Source of the DNA: Neoaquamicrobium sediminum
GTDB taxonomy: Bacteria > Pseudomonadota > Alphaproteobacteria > Rhizobiales > Rhizobiaceae
DNA: 64,000 nucleotides
NCBI RefSeq assembly: GCF_013240295.1
Contig: NZ_JABETK010000002.1
Coordinates: 1,426,001-1,490,000 of the forward strand
Direction of reading: 5' to 3'
The first letter of the stretch is position 1, and each line of letters begins with the position of its first letter. The translations under genes and the position numbers were made by a program. Positions 8,050 through 16,916 of the stretch are shown one piece after another. The notes beneath the pieces are model-generated. The model ran no database searches. It was not told the origin of the DNA and saw only the letters and a program-made list of their open reading frames with translations.

Positions 8050-8469
8050 ATGATCCGCACCACCCGCAAGACGCTCGCCGCAACCCTCGCCGCAGCAACC
8101 ATCGCGACCGCAGCGCTGAGCGCTGTCCCCGCCCATGCCGGCGGCTCGCTCAGTGTCCATCTTCAGCCCCGCAACGCCCAGGAAGAACAGGCAATGCGCG
8201 CAGGCTTGGCCATCTACTCCATCGCCAACGCGGTGAAGGGCGGCGCTAGCATCAGGCAGCTCGGCAACGGCAATGCCGGCGGCATCGCCCAGAACGGTTG
8301 GGGCAATCAGGGCATCGTCCACCAGGAAGGCAACGGCCACAACGGCACGATCACCCAGAACGGCAACGGCAACGCCTACGGCCTGTTTCAGTTCGGACGC
8401 AACACCAATGGCCATGTCGCGCAGAACGGCAATGGCGGCACTGGCGCGACCTTCCAGTTCGGTTGGTAA
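8050..8469 (+). CDS. Second curlin-repeat protein
   Basis: A 139-residue exported protein with a cleavable signal peptide ending AVPAHA, then about 40 residues without repeats (GGSLSVHLQPRNAQEEQAMRAG and onward), then curlin repeats: RQLGNGN, AQNGWGN, HQEGNGH, TQNGNGN, FQFGRNT, AQNGNGG, ending in FQFGW. The N-terminal spacer and the absence of Cys distinguish it from curlin 1; one may act as major subunit and the other as nucleator, which is inference. AAGAGGAG lies shortly before the ATG. It has its own promoter-side palindromic element and its own terminator. Confidence 0.85.
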   Translation: MIRTTRKTLAATLAAATIATAALSAVPAHAGGSLSVHLQPRNAQEEQAMRAGLAIYSIANAVKGGASIRQLGNGNAGGIAQNGWGNQGIVHQEGNGHNGTITQNGNGNAYGLFQFGRNTNGHVAQNGNGGTGATFQFGW

Positions 8470-8495
8470 GCTCGCACTTTCATCCTCGGTTTCAG

Positions 8496-8527
8496 CAGGC
8501 CCGCCAGGCGCGGGCCTGTCGCTTTTT
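8496..8527 (+). terminator. Rho-independent terminator after curlin 2
   Basis: A nine-base perfect stem, CAGGCCCGC (8496-8504) and GCGGGCCTG (8510-8518), with a five-base loop, followed by TCGC and a T5 tract at 8523-8527. Confidence 0.85.
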
Positions 8528-8578
8528 GAGGACAGCTCCGCCACCCCGCGCAAGCGCGCTTGCCTCAGCCGAGCTATT

Positions 8579-8597
8579 AATGTAATAACATTACATT
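8579..8597. promoter_or_regulatory. Zur-like operator before the COG0523 GTPase
   Basis: An A+T-rich inverted repeat, AATGTAAT (8579-8586) and ATTACATT (8590-8597), with an AAC spacer, lies 28 bases before the GTPase start. Its length and TGTAAT..ATTACA shape resemble Zur boxes, and COG0523 zinc GTPases are typical Zur targets. The zur gene itself is not in the window. Confidence 0.6.
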
Positions 8598-8625
8598 CCT
8601 TACTCACATAGCGCGAAAGCATCTT

Positions 8626-9849
8626 ATGTCCGCCCAAATCAGCCCGCAGCCACGCCTTCCCGTCACCGTCCTCTCCGGTTTCCTGGGCGCAGGCAAGACC
8701 ACGCTTCTCAACCACGTGCTCAACAATCGCGAGGGCCGCCGCGTCGCCGTCATCGTCAACGACATGAGCGAAGTGAACATTGATGCGGCACTGGTGCGAG
8801 AAGGCGGCGCGAACCTTTCCCGGACGGACGAGCAACTGGTCGAGATGACCAATGGCTGCATCTGCTGCACGCTCCGCGATGACCTGCTCCAAGAGGTTCG
8901 CCGGCTTTCACGCGAAGGGCGCTTCGACTACCTGCTCATCGAGGGCACCGGCATCGCCGAGCCCCTGCCCGTGGCGACCACGTTCGATTTTCGCGACGAG
9001 AATGGCGAAAGCCTCTCGGACGTGGCGCGACTCGATACCATGGTCACCGTGGTCGACGCGGCAAACCTGTTGAAGGACTACGCCTCCTCGGACTTCCTGA
9101 GAGATCGCGGCGAGACCGCGGGTGATGACGACGACCGCGCGCTGGTAGACTTGCTCGTCGAACAGATCGAGTTCGCCGACGTGATCGTGCTCAACAAGAT
9201 CTCCGACACCTCCGCGCACGAATTGGACCTTGCCCGCAAGATCGTTCGCGCGCTCAATCCCGAAGCCCAACTGATCGAAACGGATTTCGCCCGCGTGCCG
9301 CTAGACCGCGTGCTCGATACTGGCTTGTTCGACTTTGAAAAGGCGCAGAGCAACCCGCTGTGGTTCAAGGAGCTGAACGGCTTCCAGGACCACGTTCCCG
9401 AGACCGAGGAATACGGCATCCGCTCCTTCGTCTACCGCGAGAGGCGGCCCTTCGACCCGCAGAAGCTCCAAGCCTTCGTCAACCGCTCGTGGCCCGGCGT
9501 GGTGCGCGCCAAGGGGTTCTTCTGGCTGGCGACGAGACCGCATCACGTCGGCGAACTCAGCCAGGCCGGCGCACTCGTGCGTACCGGCAAGCGTGGCCTG
9601 TGGTGGGCATCTGTTCCCAAACACCAGTGGCCGGATCACCCGGAATGGCGCGCTGCGATGCGACCCTATCTAGACCCGATCTGGGGTGACCGCCGTCAGG
9701 AACTCGTCTTCATCGGCTGCGACCCCATGGACGAAGACAGGATCCGCGCCGAACTCGACGCATGCCTCGTGCCGGAACGCGATTTCATGCCCGGCCGCTG
9801 GCGCGATCTCGCCGACCCCTTCCCCAGCTGGGATCGGCAAGCCGCTTGA
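8626..9849 (+). CDS. COG0523 (CobW/ZigA-type) zinc metallochaperone GTPase
   Basis: A 407-residue G3E P-loop GTPase. Walker [10 protein letters not shown] is at 18-26, the CxCC metal-binding motif in [10 protein letters not shown] at 78-81, the ExxG-type segment in [10 protein letters not shown], and the guanine-specificity motif in VLNKISD. The C-terminal CobW_C domain ([32 protein letters not shown]) is complete. Members of this size with an upstream Zur-like box, such as ZigA, act in zinc allocation during starvation. No cobalamin or nitrile hydratase gene is near, which argues against those subfamilies. It converges on the ABC permease gene with a 24-base gap. Confidence 0.88.
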   Translation: MSAQISPQPRLPVTVLSGFLGAGKTTLLNHVLNNREGRRVAVIVNDMSEVNIDAALVREGGANLSRTDEQLVEMTNGCICCTLRDDLLQEVRRLSREGRFDYLLIEGTGIAEPLPVATTFDFRDENGESLSDVARLDTMVTVVDAANLLKDYASSDFLRDRGETAGDDDDRALVDLLVEQIEFADVIVLNKISDTSAHELDLARKIVRALNPEAQLIETDFARVPLDRVLDTGLFDFEKAQSNPLWFKELNGFQDHVPETEEYGIRSFVYRERRPFDPQKLQAFVNRSWPGVVRAKGFFWLATRPHHVGELSQAGALVRTGKRGLWWASVPKHQWPDHPEWRAAMRPYLDPIWGDRRQELVFIGCDPMDEDRIRAELDACLVPERDFMPGRWRDLADPFPSWDRQAA

Positions 9850-9873
9850 CGCAACGCGCGCTCGGTCGACGGG

Positions 9874-10656
9874 TTACACCTGAGCCATCTGGCTGCGATG
9901 CGCCCAGCCGGTCATCCGCATCTCCACCCAGGCCATCACCGCGTACATGATGATGCCCTCGATGGCGAGCATGATGAGGCCGGCCCATACCAGGGGCACG
10001 TTGAACTGGCTCTGCGCCGCCAGCATCATGTGACCGAGACCGGAATTTGCGGCGACGGTCTCGGCAATCACCGAGCCGACGAATGCAAGCGTGATCGCGA
10101 TCTTCAGCGAGCCGAAGAAATAGGGCATCGAGCGTGGAATGCCGACCTTCAGCATGATGTCCATCTTCTTCGCGCCGAGCGCGCGCAGCACATCCTCCAT
10201 CTCCGGCTCGATCGTCGCGAGCCCGGTGGCGACGTTCACGACGATCGGGAAGAACGCGATCAGAAAGGCCGTCAGTATCGCGGGGATCGTGCCGATACCG
10301 AACCAGATGACGAGGATAGGCACCACCGCAACCTTGGGAATGGCGTTGAAGCCGACCATCAGGGGGTAAAGGCCGGCATAGATGAACCGCGACCAGCCGA
10401 CGAGGATGCCGAGCGCCAGCCCGCCGACGACAGCCAGTATAAAGCCGACCGTGGTCGTGTAGAGCGTCTGCAGCGAGTTCTTCCAAATTGCCGGCCAGTA
10501 CTGCCAGATCGCCCCGGCAATGTTGGTTGGCGCCGGCAGCAGATAAGGCGGCAGGTTGAAGACCCGCACCGCCAGCTCCCACACGATGAACAACCCGCCC
10601 GTATAGAGCCACGGCGCGGCCTTCACCCAGTCGAACCCCTTCGATTGCACGCTCAT
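9874..10656 (-). CDS. ABC transporter permease, NitT/TauT/SsuC family
   Basis: A 260-residue inner-membrane permease with about six transmembrane helices and the conserved cytoplasmic EAA loop (VLRALGAKKMDIMLKVGIPRSMPYFFGSLK), which contacts the ATPase. It belongs to the SsuC/TauC/ThiX group. Its start overlaps the stop of the ATPase gene as ATGA at 10653-10656, so the unit reads SBP, ATPase, permease. The substrate is not evident; family ligands include nitrate, sulfonates, taurine and pyrimidine precursors, and no metabolic gene on the same strand clarifies it. Confidence 0.88.
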   Translation of the reverse strand: MSVQSKGFDWVKAAPWLYTGGLFIVWELAVRVFNLPPYLLPAPTNIAGAIWQYWPAIWKNSLQTLYTTTVGFILAVVGGLALGILVGWSRFIYAGLYPLMVGFNAIPKVAVVPILVIWFGIGTIPAILTAFLIAFFPIVVNVATGLATIEPEMEDVLRALGAKKMDIMLKVGIPRSMPYFFGSLKIAITLAFVGSVIAETVAANSGLGHMMLAAQSQFNVPLVWAGLIMLAIEGIIMYAVMAWVEMRMTGWAHRSQMAQV

Positions 10657-11444
10657 GCCGCTTTCCTCGCATCTGCGATGTCGCCGCGCAGTTCGTGCAC
10701 GATGTCGTTGAAATCGGACTGGTAGAGAATTTCCAGGTCGCGCGGGCGCGCGAACGGAACGGTCTGGTTCTTGATGATGCGGCCCGGCCTCGCGCTCATG
10801 ACGAAGATGCGGTCGGCAAGGAAAACCGCTTCGCGCAGGTCATGCGTGACGAGAACGATCGTCACGCCCTGGGCTGCATGCAGGTCGCGGATCACGCACC
10901 AGAGTTCCTCGCGGGTGAAGGAATCGAGCGCACCGAACGGCTCGTCGAGCATCAGCAGGTCGGGTTCGTGGATCAGCGCACGGCAGAGATTGGCGCGCTG
11001 CTGCATGCCGCCGGAAAGCTGCCAGGGATATTTCTGGCCGAAGCCCTTCAGGCCGACGGTCTCCAGCAGCCTCTCGGCCTTTTCGACATATTCGGCCTTG
11101 TGACGACGCAGCCGATGGCGATGACGGTCGACCACCTCCAGCGGCAGCAGGATATTGTCGAGCGTCGTCCGCCAAGGCAGCATCGTCGGGTTCTGGAAGG
11201 CCATGCCGACGATGTTGACCGGTTTCGTCACCCGCGCGCCGGCAACGGTCACCGCCCCCTCTTGCGGGATGTAGAGCCCGGTGACGAGTTTCATCAATGT
11301 CGACTTGCCGCAGCCGGACGGTCCGACGACGGCGGCGAACTCGCCGGTTGCGACTTCAAGTGAAAGGCCCTCGACCGCCAGCAGCCCCTGCGGGCCGCCA
11401 TAACGCATATCGACGTCCTGAATGGTGACGAGTGCTTCGCTCAT
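10653..11444 (-). CDS. ABC transporter ATP-binding protein, NitT/TauT family
   Basis: A 263-residue ATPase with Walker A GPSGCGKST, Q loop FQNPTMLPW, signature LSGGMQQRANLCRAL, Walker B LLMLDEPFGALD and the H loop VLVTHDLREAVFL. It powers the permease encoded immediately downstream, with which it overlaps by four bases. It is preceded by a strong hairpin that separates it from the substrate-binding protein gene. Confidence 0.9.
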   Translation of the reverse strand: MSEALVTIQDVDMRYGGPQGLLAVEGLSLEVATGEFAAVVGPSGCGKSTLMKLVTGLYIPQEGAVTVAGARVTKPVNIVGMAFQNPTMLPWRTTLDNILLPLEVVDRHRHRLRRHKAEYVEKAERLLETVGLKGFGQKYPWQLSGGMQQRANLCRALIHEPDLLMLDEPFGALDSFTREELWCVIRDLHAAQGVTIVLVTHDLREAVFLADRIFVMSARPGRIIKNQTVPFARPRDLEILYQSDFNDIVHELRGDIADARKAA

Positions 11445-11471
11445 CTGCCCTCTGCTGCCCTTGAGATAAAC

Positions 11472-11496
11472 ATGCGGGAGCCCAGGGCTCCCGCAT
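11472..11496 (-). terminator. Intra-operon hairpin between SBP and ATPase genes
   Basis: Twelve-base arms, ATGCGGGAGCCC (11472-11483) and GGGCTCCCGCAT (11485-11496), around a single A. There is no T tract, so it more likely acts as an attenuator or 3' mRNA stabiliser that favours expression of the binding protein over the membrane components. Confidence 0.5.
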
Positions 11497-11511
11497 CAGC
11501 GCCTGATCTGG

Positions 11512-12546
11512 TCAGGGCAGCATCCGCTCTTCCTTCGGCGGCAGGTACGACGCATCGAACACGTCGCCGGGACCGACGGCACCCTTCAGCCCCATCGAGA
11601 CCTTCAGATACTCGATCGATTGGGTGAGCTTGGCCTCATCGATGCCGCCGAAGCCGTTCTCGACCACGTAGGGCGTCTTGATGTTGAGCGCATTGGCCAT
11701 GTCGAGGCGTTCGCGCTCGATGTCCGCGTTCAGCACCTCGTTGCGCTTCATCACGGCCGCAACACCCGCGTCCGGATCGGCAACCGCGTCGGCGAAACCC
11801 TTGGCTAGCGCCTTGAGGAAGCCCTTGACCGCGTCGGGGTTGGCCTCGGCGAAGTCGGTGTTGATGAGGATCGAATTTCCGTAGAGGTCGAGGCCGTTCT
11901 CCGCCATCAGGATCATCGAGATGTCGTCGGCCGGCACGCCCTGCGCCTTGAGGTTGAGCACCGAGGAGAACGCAAAGCCGAAGATGCCATCGACCTGGCC
12001 CTGCGCTAGCATTGGTTCGCGCACCGGGAAGCCGACGCTCTCGATCGTCACCTTGGATTCATCGATGCCGGCGGCCTGGACGAAGGCCGGCCACTGCGCA
12101 AACGCTCCATCCGGCGGGGGCGCCCCCAGCTTCTTTCCTTCCACGGACTTCGGATCCTCGGTGACCCCGAGCGACTTGCGGCCGATGATGGAGAAAGGCG
12201 GACGCTCGTAGACCACCATCGCGGCGCGGATCTTCTGCGACGGATCCTCGTCGAGGAACTTGATCAGCGAATTGATGTCGCCGAAGCCCATCTGGTAGGC
12301 GCCCGTAGCGACACGCGGAATGGCCTCGACCGACCCGTTGCCGGAATCGATCGTGACGTTGAGGCCCTCGGCCTCGAAATGCCCGTTGTCGATGGCCAGG
12401 AAGAAGCCGGCCGCCGGTCCCTCGAACTTCCAGTCGAGCGTGAACTTTATGTCGGTCTGCGCGGCGGCCGGCGCGGCCATCGCGCCCATTGCGATACCGC
12501 CGGCCAACAAGGTCGCGGCCAGCGAAAACGATCTGCGTGTGAACAT
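11512..12546 (-). CDS. ABC transporter substrate-binding protein, NMT1/THI5-like
   Basis: A 344-residue periplasmic protein with a signal peptide (MFTRRSFSLAATLLAGGIAMGAMAAPAAAQ, containing an RR pair) and the NMT1/THI5-like fold: FTLDWKFEGPAAGFFLAIDNGHFEAEGL, a GSVEAIPRVATGAYQMGF ligand-loop segment and a long C-terminal lobe. It is the first gene of the ABC operon. The ligand is unknown; the aromatic-rich TLDWKF entry resembles pyrimidine/thiamine-precursor and aromatic sulfonate binders. It diverges from the alpha/beta hydrolase gene with a 240-base intergenic region in which no clear operator was seen. Confidence 0.85.
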   Translation of the reverse strand: MFTRRSFSLAATLLAGGIAMGAMAAPAAAQTDIKFTLDWKFEGPAAGFFLAIDNGHFEAEGLNVTIDSGNGSVEAIPRVATGAYQMGFGDINSLIKFLDEDPSQKIRAAMVVYERPPFSIIGRKSLGVTEDPKSVEGKKLGAPPPDGAFAQWPAFVQAAGIDESKVTIESVGFPVREPMLAQGQVDGIFGFAFSSVLNLKAQGVPADDISMILMAENGLDLYGNSILINTDFAEANPDAVKGFLKALAKGFADAVADPDAGVAAVMKRNEVLNADIERERLDMANALNIKTPYVVENGFGGIDEAKLTQSIEYLKVSMGLKGAVGPGDVFDASYLPPKEERMLP

Positions 12547-12786
12547 TGGAACCCCATCCGGATAGACGTTTATTTTTATGCCGGCATGAAACAGCCTGCC
12601 GACATGCTTGGCAAGCCCTTCGCCTAACCGTTAAGCACCAACAGGCGATGCCCATTTCTCGCGCATTTCTGAGCGAAGGATCATAATTTCCGCCGATTTG
12701 CCGGCTTCGTCGGTGCGCAGGGATAGCCTGACGATAGACTTCGCGCTACGGCTTGAAAGTCTTTCGCACAAAATACGAATACCGCT

Positions 12787-13731
12787 ATGACCTTCGACAC
12801 GCAGAAAACCGTGGAATCGCTGACAGGCGCAACGCTCAATCTCTACACCGCCGCCCCAAAGGCGCCGCGCGCAGTGGTGCAGCTCAACCACGGCCTTTCC
12901 GAGCATGCCGCCCGCTATGCGCGTTTCGCGGCGTTCCTCAAGGCTCGTGGCGTCGCGCTCTACGCGCACGATCATCGCGGTCATGGCCATACGAAGGCTC
13001 CCGATGCGCCCCTCGGCCACTTCGGTACGGAACCCGCCGCCCATAAGGTGGTCGCCGACGTCGCCGCCGTGCATGACGCCATCGCCCGCGACCATCCTGG
13101 CGTTCCGGTCATCGTCTTCGGCCATTCGATGGGCTCGCTGATCGCCATGAACTTCATGCTGAAACATTCGGACCGCGCAGCCGGAGCAGCCATCTGGAAT
13201 GGCAATTTCTCAGCAGGCGTTCTCGGCAGGCTCGCGCAACTCTTGCTTGCCTGGGAAACCTTCCGACTGGGTTCGGACGTGCCCTCGCGCATCCTCCCGA
13301 AACTGACGTTCGGGGCATGGGCGAAAGAGGCCAGCGACGGCCGCACGCCGTTCGACTGGCTGTCGCGCGATCAGGCGGAAGTCGACCTTTATATCGCCGA
13401 TCCCCTGTGCGGGTGGGATCCGTCCGTCGGCATGTGGAAGGCCGTATTCGACTTCGTATTCGCCGGCGCGGACGACCGCAATTTCGCGGACATCCCGAGG
13501 AACATGCCGTTTCACCTGATTGGCGGTAGCGGTGACCCCGAATCCCGCTTCGGCAAGACCGTCACGCATCTCGCCGACCGCATGCGGCGGATGGGCTTTT
13601 CGAATCTCGTTTCAACGATTTACCCGGAAACCCGCCACGAATCTCTCAACGAGTTGAATCGCGATGTCATCATGGCCGACTTCGGCAGGTGGATCGACGA
13701 TGCCGTGCTGGGCGAAGCCGCAAAACGCTAG
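12787..13731 (+). CDS. Alpha/beta hydrolase, lysophospholipase/monoacylglycerol-lipase type
   Basis: A 314-residue serine hydrolase. The nucleophile elbow is VFGHSMGSL, the oxyanion strand QLNHGLSEHAARY and the typical YAHDHRGHGHT loop of the serine aminopeptidase S33/monoglyceride lipase group are present; the catalytic His is probably in ETRHESLNE near the C-terminus and the Asp in GSGDPESRFG. No signal peptide is seen, so it acts in the cytoplasm. It probably cleaves lysophospholipids or monoacylglycerols; the substrate is inferred from the family only. It stands alone, divergent from the ABC operon. Confidence 0.82.
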   Translation: MTFDTQKTVESLTGATLNLYTAAPKAPRAVVQLNHGLSEHAARYARFAAFLKARGVALYAHDHRGHGHTKAPDAPLGHFGTEPAAHKVVADVAAVHDAIARDHPGVPVIVFGHSMGSLIAMNFMLKHSDRAAGAAIWNGNFSAGVLGRLAQLLLAWETFRLGSDVPSRILPKLTFGAWAKEASDGRTPFDWLSRDQAEVDLYIADPLCGWDPSVGMWKAVFDFVFAGADDRNFADIPRNMPFHLIGGSGDPESRFGKTVTHLADRMRRMGFSNLVSTIYPETRHESLNELNRDVIMADFGRWIDDAVLGEAAKR

Positions 13732-13766
13732 CCGCCCTTGGAATGGAGGCTCCAGCGGCGCCACGC

Positions 13767-13791
13767 GGATAATGCATAAACGGCATTATCC
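13767..13791. promoter_or_regulatory. Nine-base dyad upstream of the CaiB/TPP operon
   Basis: GGATAATGC (13767-13775) and GCATTATCC (13783-13791) form a perfect inverted repeat with a seven-base spacer, 75 bases before the CaiB start. No T tract follows, so an operator is more likely than a terminator. The cognate regulator is unknown. Confidence 0.45.
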
Positions 13792-13866
13792 TATTCGGAG
13801 TTTTCGGTTAACCGATCCCGGCCGATCTGCTAGGCACGCGGGACTGCAAAGGGAGCCTGCAAAGCC

Positions 13867-15042
13867 ATGGCCGAACCGCCGCTCAAGGGCGTACGCGTGA
13901 TCGAACTCGCCCGCATCCTCGCCGGACCCTGGGCGGGTCAGGTGCTGGCCGACCTCGGCGCGGACGTCATCAAGGTGGAAAATCCCGACGGCGGCGATGA
14001 CACGCGCAAGTGGGGCCCGCCCTTCGTCATGAGCCACGACGGCGAGAACCTGTCGGCCGCCTATTACCACTCAACAAATCGCGGCAAGCGCTCCATAGCT
14101 ATCGATTTCTCCACGCCCGAGGGCGCCGAAACCATCCGCAAGCTTGTCGAGACGGCGGATGTGCTGATCGAGAACTTCAAGCTGGCCGGGCTCAGGAAAT
14201 ACGGGCTCGACTACGACAGCCTCAAGGCGATCAACCCGCGCCTCGTCTACTGCTCGATCACCGGCTTTGGACAGGACGGCCCCTATGCGCCGCGCGCGGG
14301 CTACGATTTCATCATCCAGGGCATCGGTGGCCTGATGTCGATCACCGGCGAGCCGGGCCGCGAGCCGCAGAAGGTCGGCGTCGCCGTCTCCGATATTTTC
14401 ACCGGCCTCTATTCGGTGATCGCGATCCAGGCCGCTCTGCGCCATGTGGAGGCCACCGGCGAAGGGCAATATATCGACATGGCGCTGCTCGACACGCAGG
14501 TATCGGTGCTGGGCAACCAGAACCTCAACTATCTCGTCTCCGGTAATGCGCCGGTTCAGATGGGCAATGCCCATATGAACATCTCGCCATACGAAGTGCT
14601 GCCGGTGAAGGACGGCTTCTTCATTCTCGCCGTCGGCAATGACGGCCAGTTCCAGCGCTTCTGCAAGGTGGTCGGCCTCGACCATCTGACGACCGACCCG
14701 GACTTCGCCACCAACCCAGCGCGGGTAGCCAATCGTGTCCGGCTGCGCGAGCAATTGATCGCCACGCTGGCAGACTGGGAGCGCGAGGCGCTGCTGCCTC
14801 TGCTGGACAAGGCGGCGGTGCCGGCAAGCCCCATCAACAACATCGCCGAGATGTTCGCCGACCCGCAGGTGATCGCGCGCGGCATGCGCGTGGACCTCGA
14901 CGACGGCCAGGGCAACACCCTGCCCTCGGTACGCGCCCCCATGGTAATGAGCGGCACGCCTCTGAAATACGAGCGCCCCTCGCCACGGCTCGGGCAGCAC
15001 ACGCACGAAATCCTCGCAGAACTGGAGAAACGCGGAAAATGA
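13867..15042 (+). CDS. CaiB/BaiF family CoA-transferase
   Basis: A 391-residue class III CoA-transferase. The N-terminus (LKGVRVIELARILAGPWAGQVLADLGADVIKVENP) is diagnostic; the catalytic Asp is expected in the segment MALLDTQVSVLGNQ. Such enzymes move CoA from one acyl-CoA to another acid. The ATG of the following TPP-enzyme gene overlaps its stop (ATGA at 15039-15042), so the two are made together. The acid is unknown. The CaiB plus TPP-lyase arrangement recalls oxalate degradation (Frc/Oxc), but the partner here looks acetolactate-synthase-like rather than Oxc. Confidence 0.88.
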   Translation: MAEPPLKGVRVIELARILAGPWAGQVLADLGADVIKVENPDGGDDTRKWGPPFVMSHDGENLSAAYYHSTNRGKRSIAIDFSTPEGAETIRKLVETADVLIENFKLAGLRKYGLDYDSLKAINPRLVYCSITGFGQDGPYAPRAGYDFIIQGIGGLMSITGEPGREPQKVGVAVSDIFTGLYSVIAIQAALRHVEATGEGQYIDMALLDTQVSVLGNQNLNYLVSGNAPVQMGNAHMNISPYEVLPVKDGFFILAVGNDGQFQRFCKVVGLDHLTTDPDFATNPARVANRVRLREQLIATLADWEREALLPLLDKAAVPASPINNIAEMFADPQVIARGMRVDLDDGQGNTLPSVRAPMVMSGTPLKYERPSPRLGQHTHEILAELEKRGK

Positions 15043-16688
15043 GAACCGGCGGACAACTCATCGTCGACACGCTCGAGGCCAATGGCGTCGAACGCATCTA
15101 TTCCGTGCCGGGCGAAAGCTATCTCGCGGTTCTCGACGCGCTGCACGATTCCAGTATCGAAAACATCGTCTGCCGCCAGGAAGGTGGTGCGGCGATGATG
15201 GCCGATTGCGAGGGGCGGCTGACGGGCAGGCCCGGCATCTGCTTCGTCACCCGCGGCCCCGGCGCTACCAACGCATCGGCAGGCATCCACATCGCCCAGC
15301 AGGATTCCAACCCGCTGATCATCTTCGTCGGTCAGATCGCGCGCGGCATCAAGGAGCGCGAGGCCTTCCAGGAGGTCGACTACAAGGCCTTCTACGGTTC
15401 GATGGCGAAATGGGTGGTGGAGATCGACGACGCCCGCCGCGTTCCCGAACTCGTCACCCGCGCCTTCGCGGTCGCGACCTCCGGCAGGCCCGGTCCGGTG
15501 GTGGTATCGCTGCCGGAGGACATGCTGCGCGACGAGGTCGAGGCGCCCGCGCCCCTGCCCTTCGTGCCGGTGGAAACCCGTCCCGGCGAACCTGAAATGA
15601 ACCGCCTCGTCGAGCTGCTCAGCGCCGCGGAGCGTCCGTTCATGGTGCTCGGCGGCACGCGCTGGACCGAGGAGGCCGTAAAACAGGTGTGCGCCGGCAT
15701 CAGCAGGTGGAAGCTGCCGGTGGGCTGTTCCTTTCGGCGCCAGACGCTGTGCGACCAGCTTCACGACTGCTACGCCGGCGACATCGGCATCGGCGCCAAT
15801 CCGAAGCTTTCGCAATACATCAAGGATGCCGATCTCGTTCTGCTGGTCGGTTGCCGCTTCGGCGAGATGCCGTCGGCGGACTACACGCTGCTGAAAAGCC
15901 CCTACCCCGATCAGAAGCTTGTGCATGTGTTCCCCGAACCGGAGGAACTGGGCCGCGTCTACCGGCCCGAACTGCCGATCAACGCGTCCAACACCGCTTT
16001 TGCCGAGGCGTTCGCGCGGACCGCGCCTGAGACCACGCCGCGCTGGGCAAACCGGACCGAGGAGCTGCACCAGAGCTATCTCGAATGGTCGACGCCGCCG
16101 CAGGATGGCACCGGTGACGTCAAGATGGGCCGCGTGATGGCGTGGCTGGAAGAAAACCTGCCGGAAGACGTCATCGTCACAAACGGCGCCGGCAACTTCG
16201 CAACCTGGATGCACCGCTTCCACCGCTACCGCCGCTTCAACGGGCAGGCTGCCCCCACGTCGGGGTCGATGGGCTACGGCGTGCCGGCCGGCGTTGCTGC
16301 CAAGGGCATCTTCCCGGACCGCGAAGTGGTGATCTGGGCTGGCGACGGCGATTTCATGATGCATGGGCAGGAGTTCGCGACCGCCGTTCAATATGGCCGG
16401 AACGTCATCGTCGTGATCCTCAACAACGGCATCTACGGCACGATCCGCATGCATCAGGAGCGCGACTATCCCGGCCGCGTTTCGGGCACGACGCTCAAGA
16501 ACCCGGACTTCGCAGCCTATGCCCGCGCCTTCGGCGGCCATGGCGAGACGGTGGCGACGACGGAGGAGTTCGCACCGGCCTTCGAGCGGGCGCGGGCCAG
16601 CGGCATGCCCGCGATCATCGAGGTTAAGCTGGACCCGGAAGCGATCACCCCGACACGGACGCTGACGCAAATCCGCGAAGGCAGCTAA
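15039..16688 (+). CDS. Thiamine-diphosphate-dependent enzyme, acetolactate-synthase-like
   Basis: A 549-residue three-domain TPP enzyme. The catalytic Glu lies in IVCRQEGGAAMMADCEGRL near residue 48; the central domain follows; the C-terminal TPP motif runs GDGDFMMHGQEFATA to LNNGIYG. GPGATNASAGIHIAQQDSNPL is typical of the acetolactate synthase/benzoylformate decarboxylase superfamily. It differs from genuine IlvB in lacking a nearby small subunit, and its central domain does not read as oxalyl-CoA decarboxylase. Translational coupling to a CoA-transferase suggests a 2-oxoacid or acyl-CoA carboligation or decarboxylation; the reaction is not assigned. Confidence 0.82.
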   Translation: MRTGGQLIVDTLEANGVERIYSVPGESYLAVLDALHDSSIENIVCRQEGGAAMMADCEGRLTGRPGICFVTRGPGATNASAGIHIAQQDSNPLIIFVGQIARGIKEREAFQEVDYKAFYGSMAKWVVEIDDARRVPELVTRAFAVATSGRPGPVVVSLPEDMLRDEVEAPAPLPFVPVETRPGEPEMNRLVELLSAAERPFMVLGGTRWTEEAVKQVCAGISRWKLPVGCSFRRQTLCDQLHDCYAGDIGIGANPKLSQYIKDADLVLLVGCRFGEMPSADYTLLKSPYPDQKLVHVFPEPEELGRVYRPELPINASNTAFAEAFARTAPETTPRWANRTEELHQSYLEWSTPPQDGTGDVKMGRVMAWLEENLPEDVIVTNGAGNFATWMHRFHRYRRFNGQAAPTSGSMGYGVPAGVAAKGIFPDREVVIWAGDGDFMMHGQEFATAVQYGRNVIVVILNNGIYGTIRMHQERDYPGRVSGTTLKNPDFAAYARAFGGHGETVATTEEFAPAFERARASGMPAIIEVKLDPEAITPTRTLTQIREGS

Positions 16689-16916
16689 AAACCAGGCCCG
16701 GCCGCAGCATGAAGCAACGAACCGGCATGCGGCGCGTTGACCTCATGCTTCGGGCCGCGTCAACCGGGCGTGGCGGTAAGGCGAACGAAGGGATTTTCCC
16801 GGTTTCTTCCTTCGGCCAACGAAACGGCAGACGAGCGCCTGTCCCGCCCGGCCCGAAGTCAAATACCGCGAATGCGCGTGTCGCCGCAGGCAACGCTGAT
16901 CGAAGCCGGGCAGCGC

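Noticed and set aside
13867..16688. Formyl-CoA transferase/oxalyl-CoA decarboxylase pair
   Set aside because: The TPP enzyme's N-terminal and central segments resemble acetolactate synthase rather than Oxc; kept as an open finding, not as an annotation.
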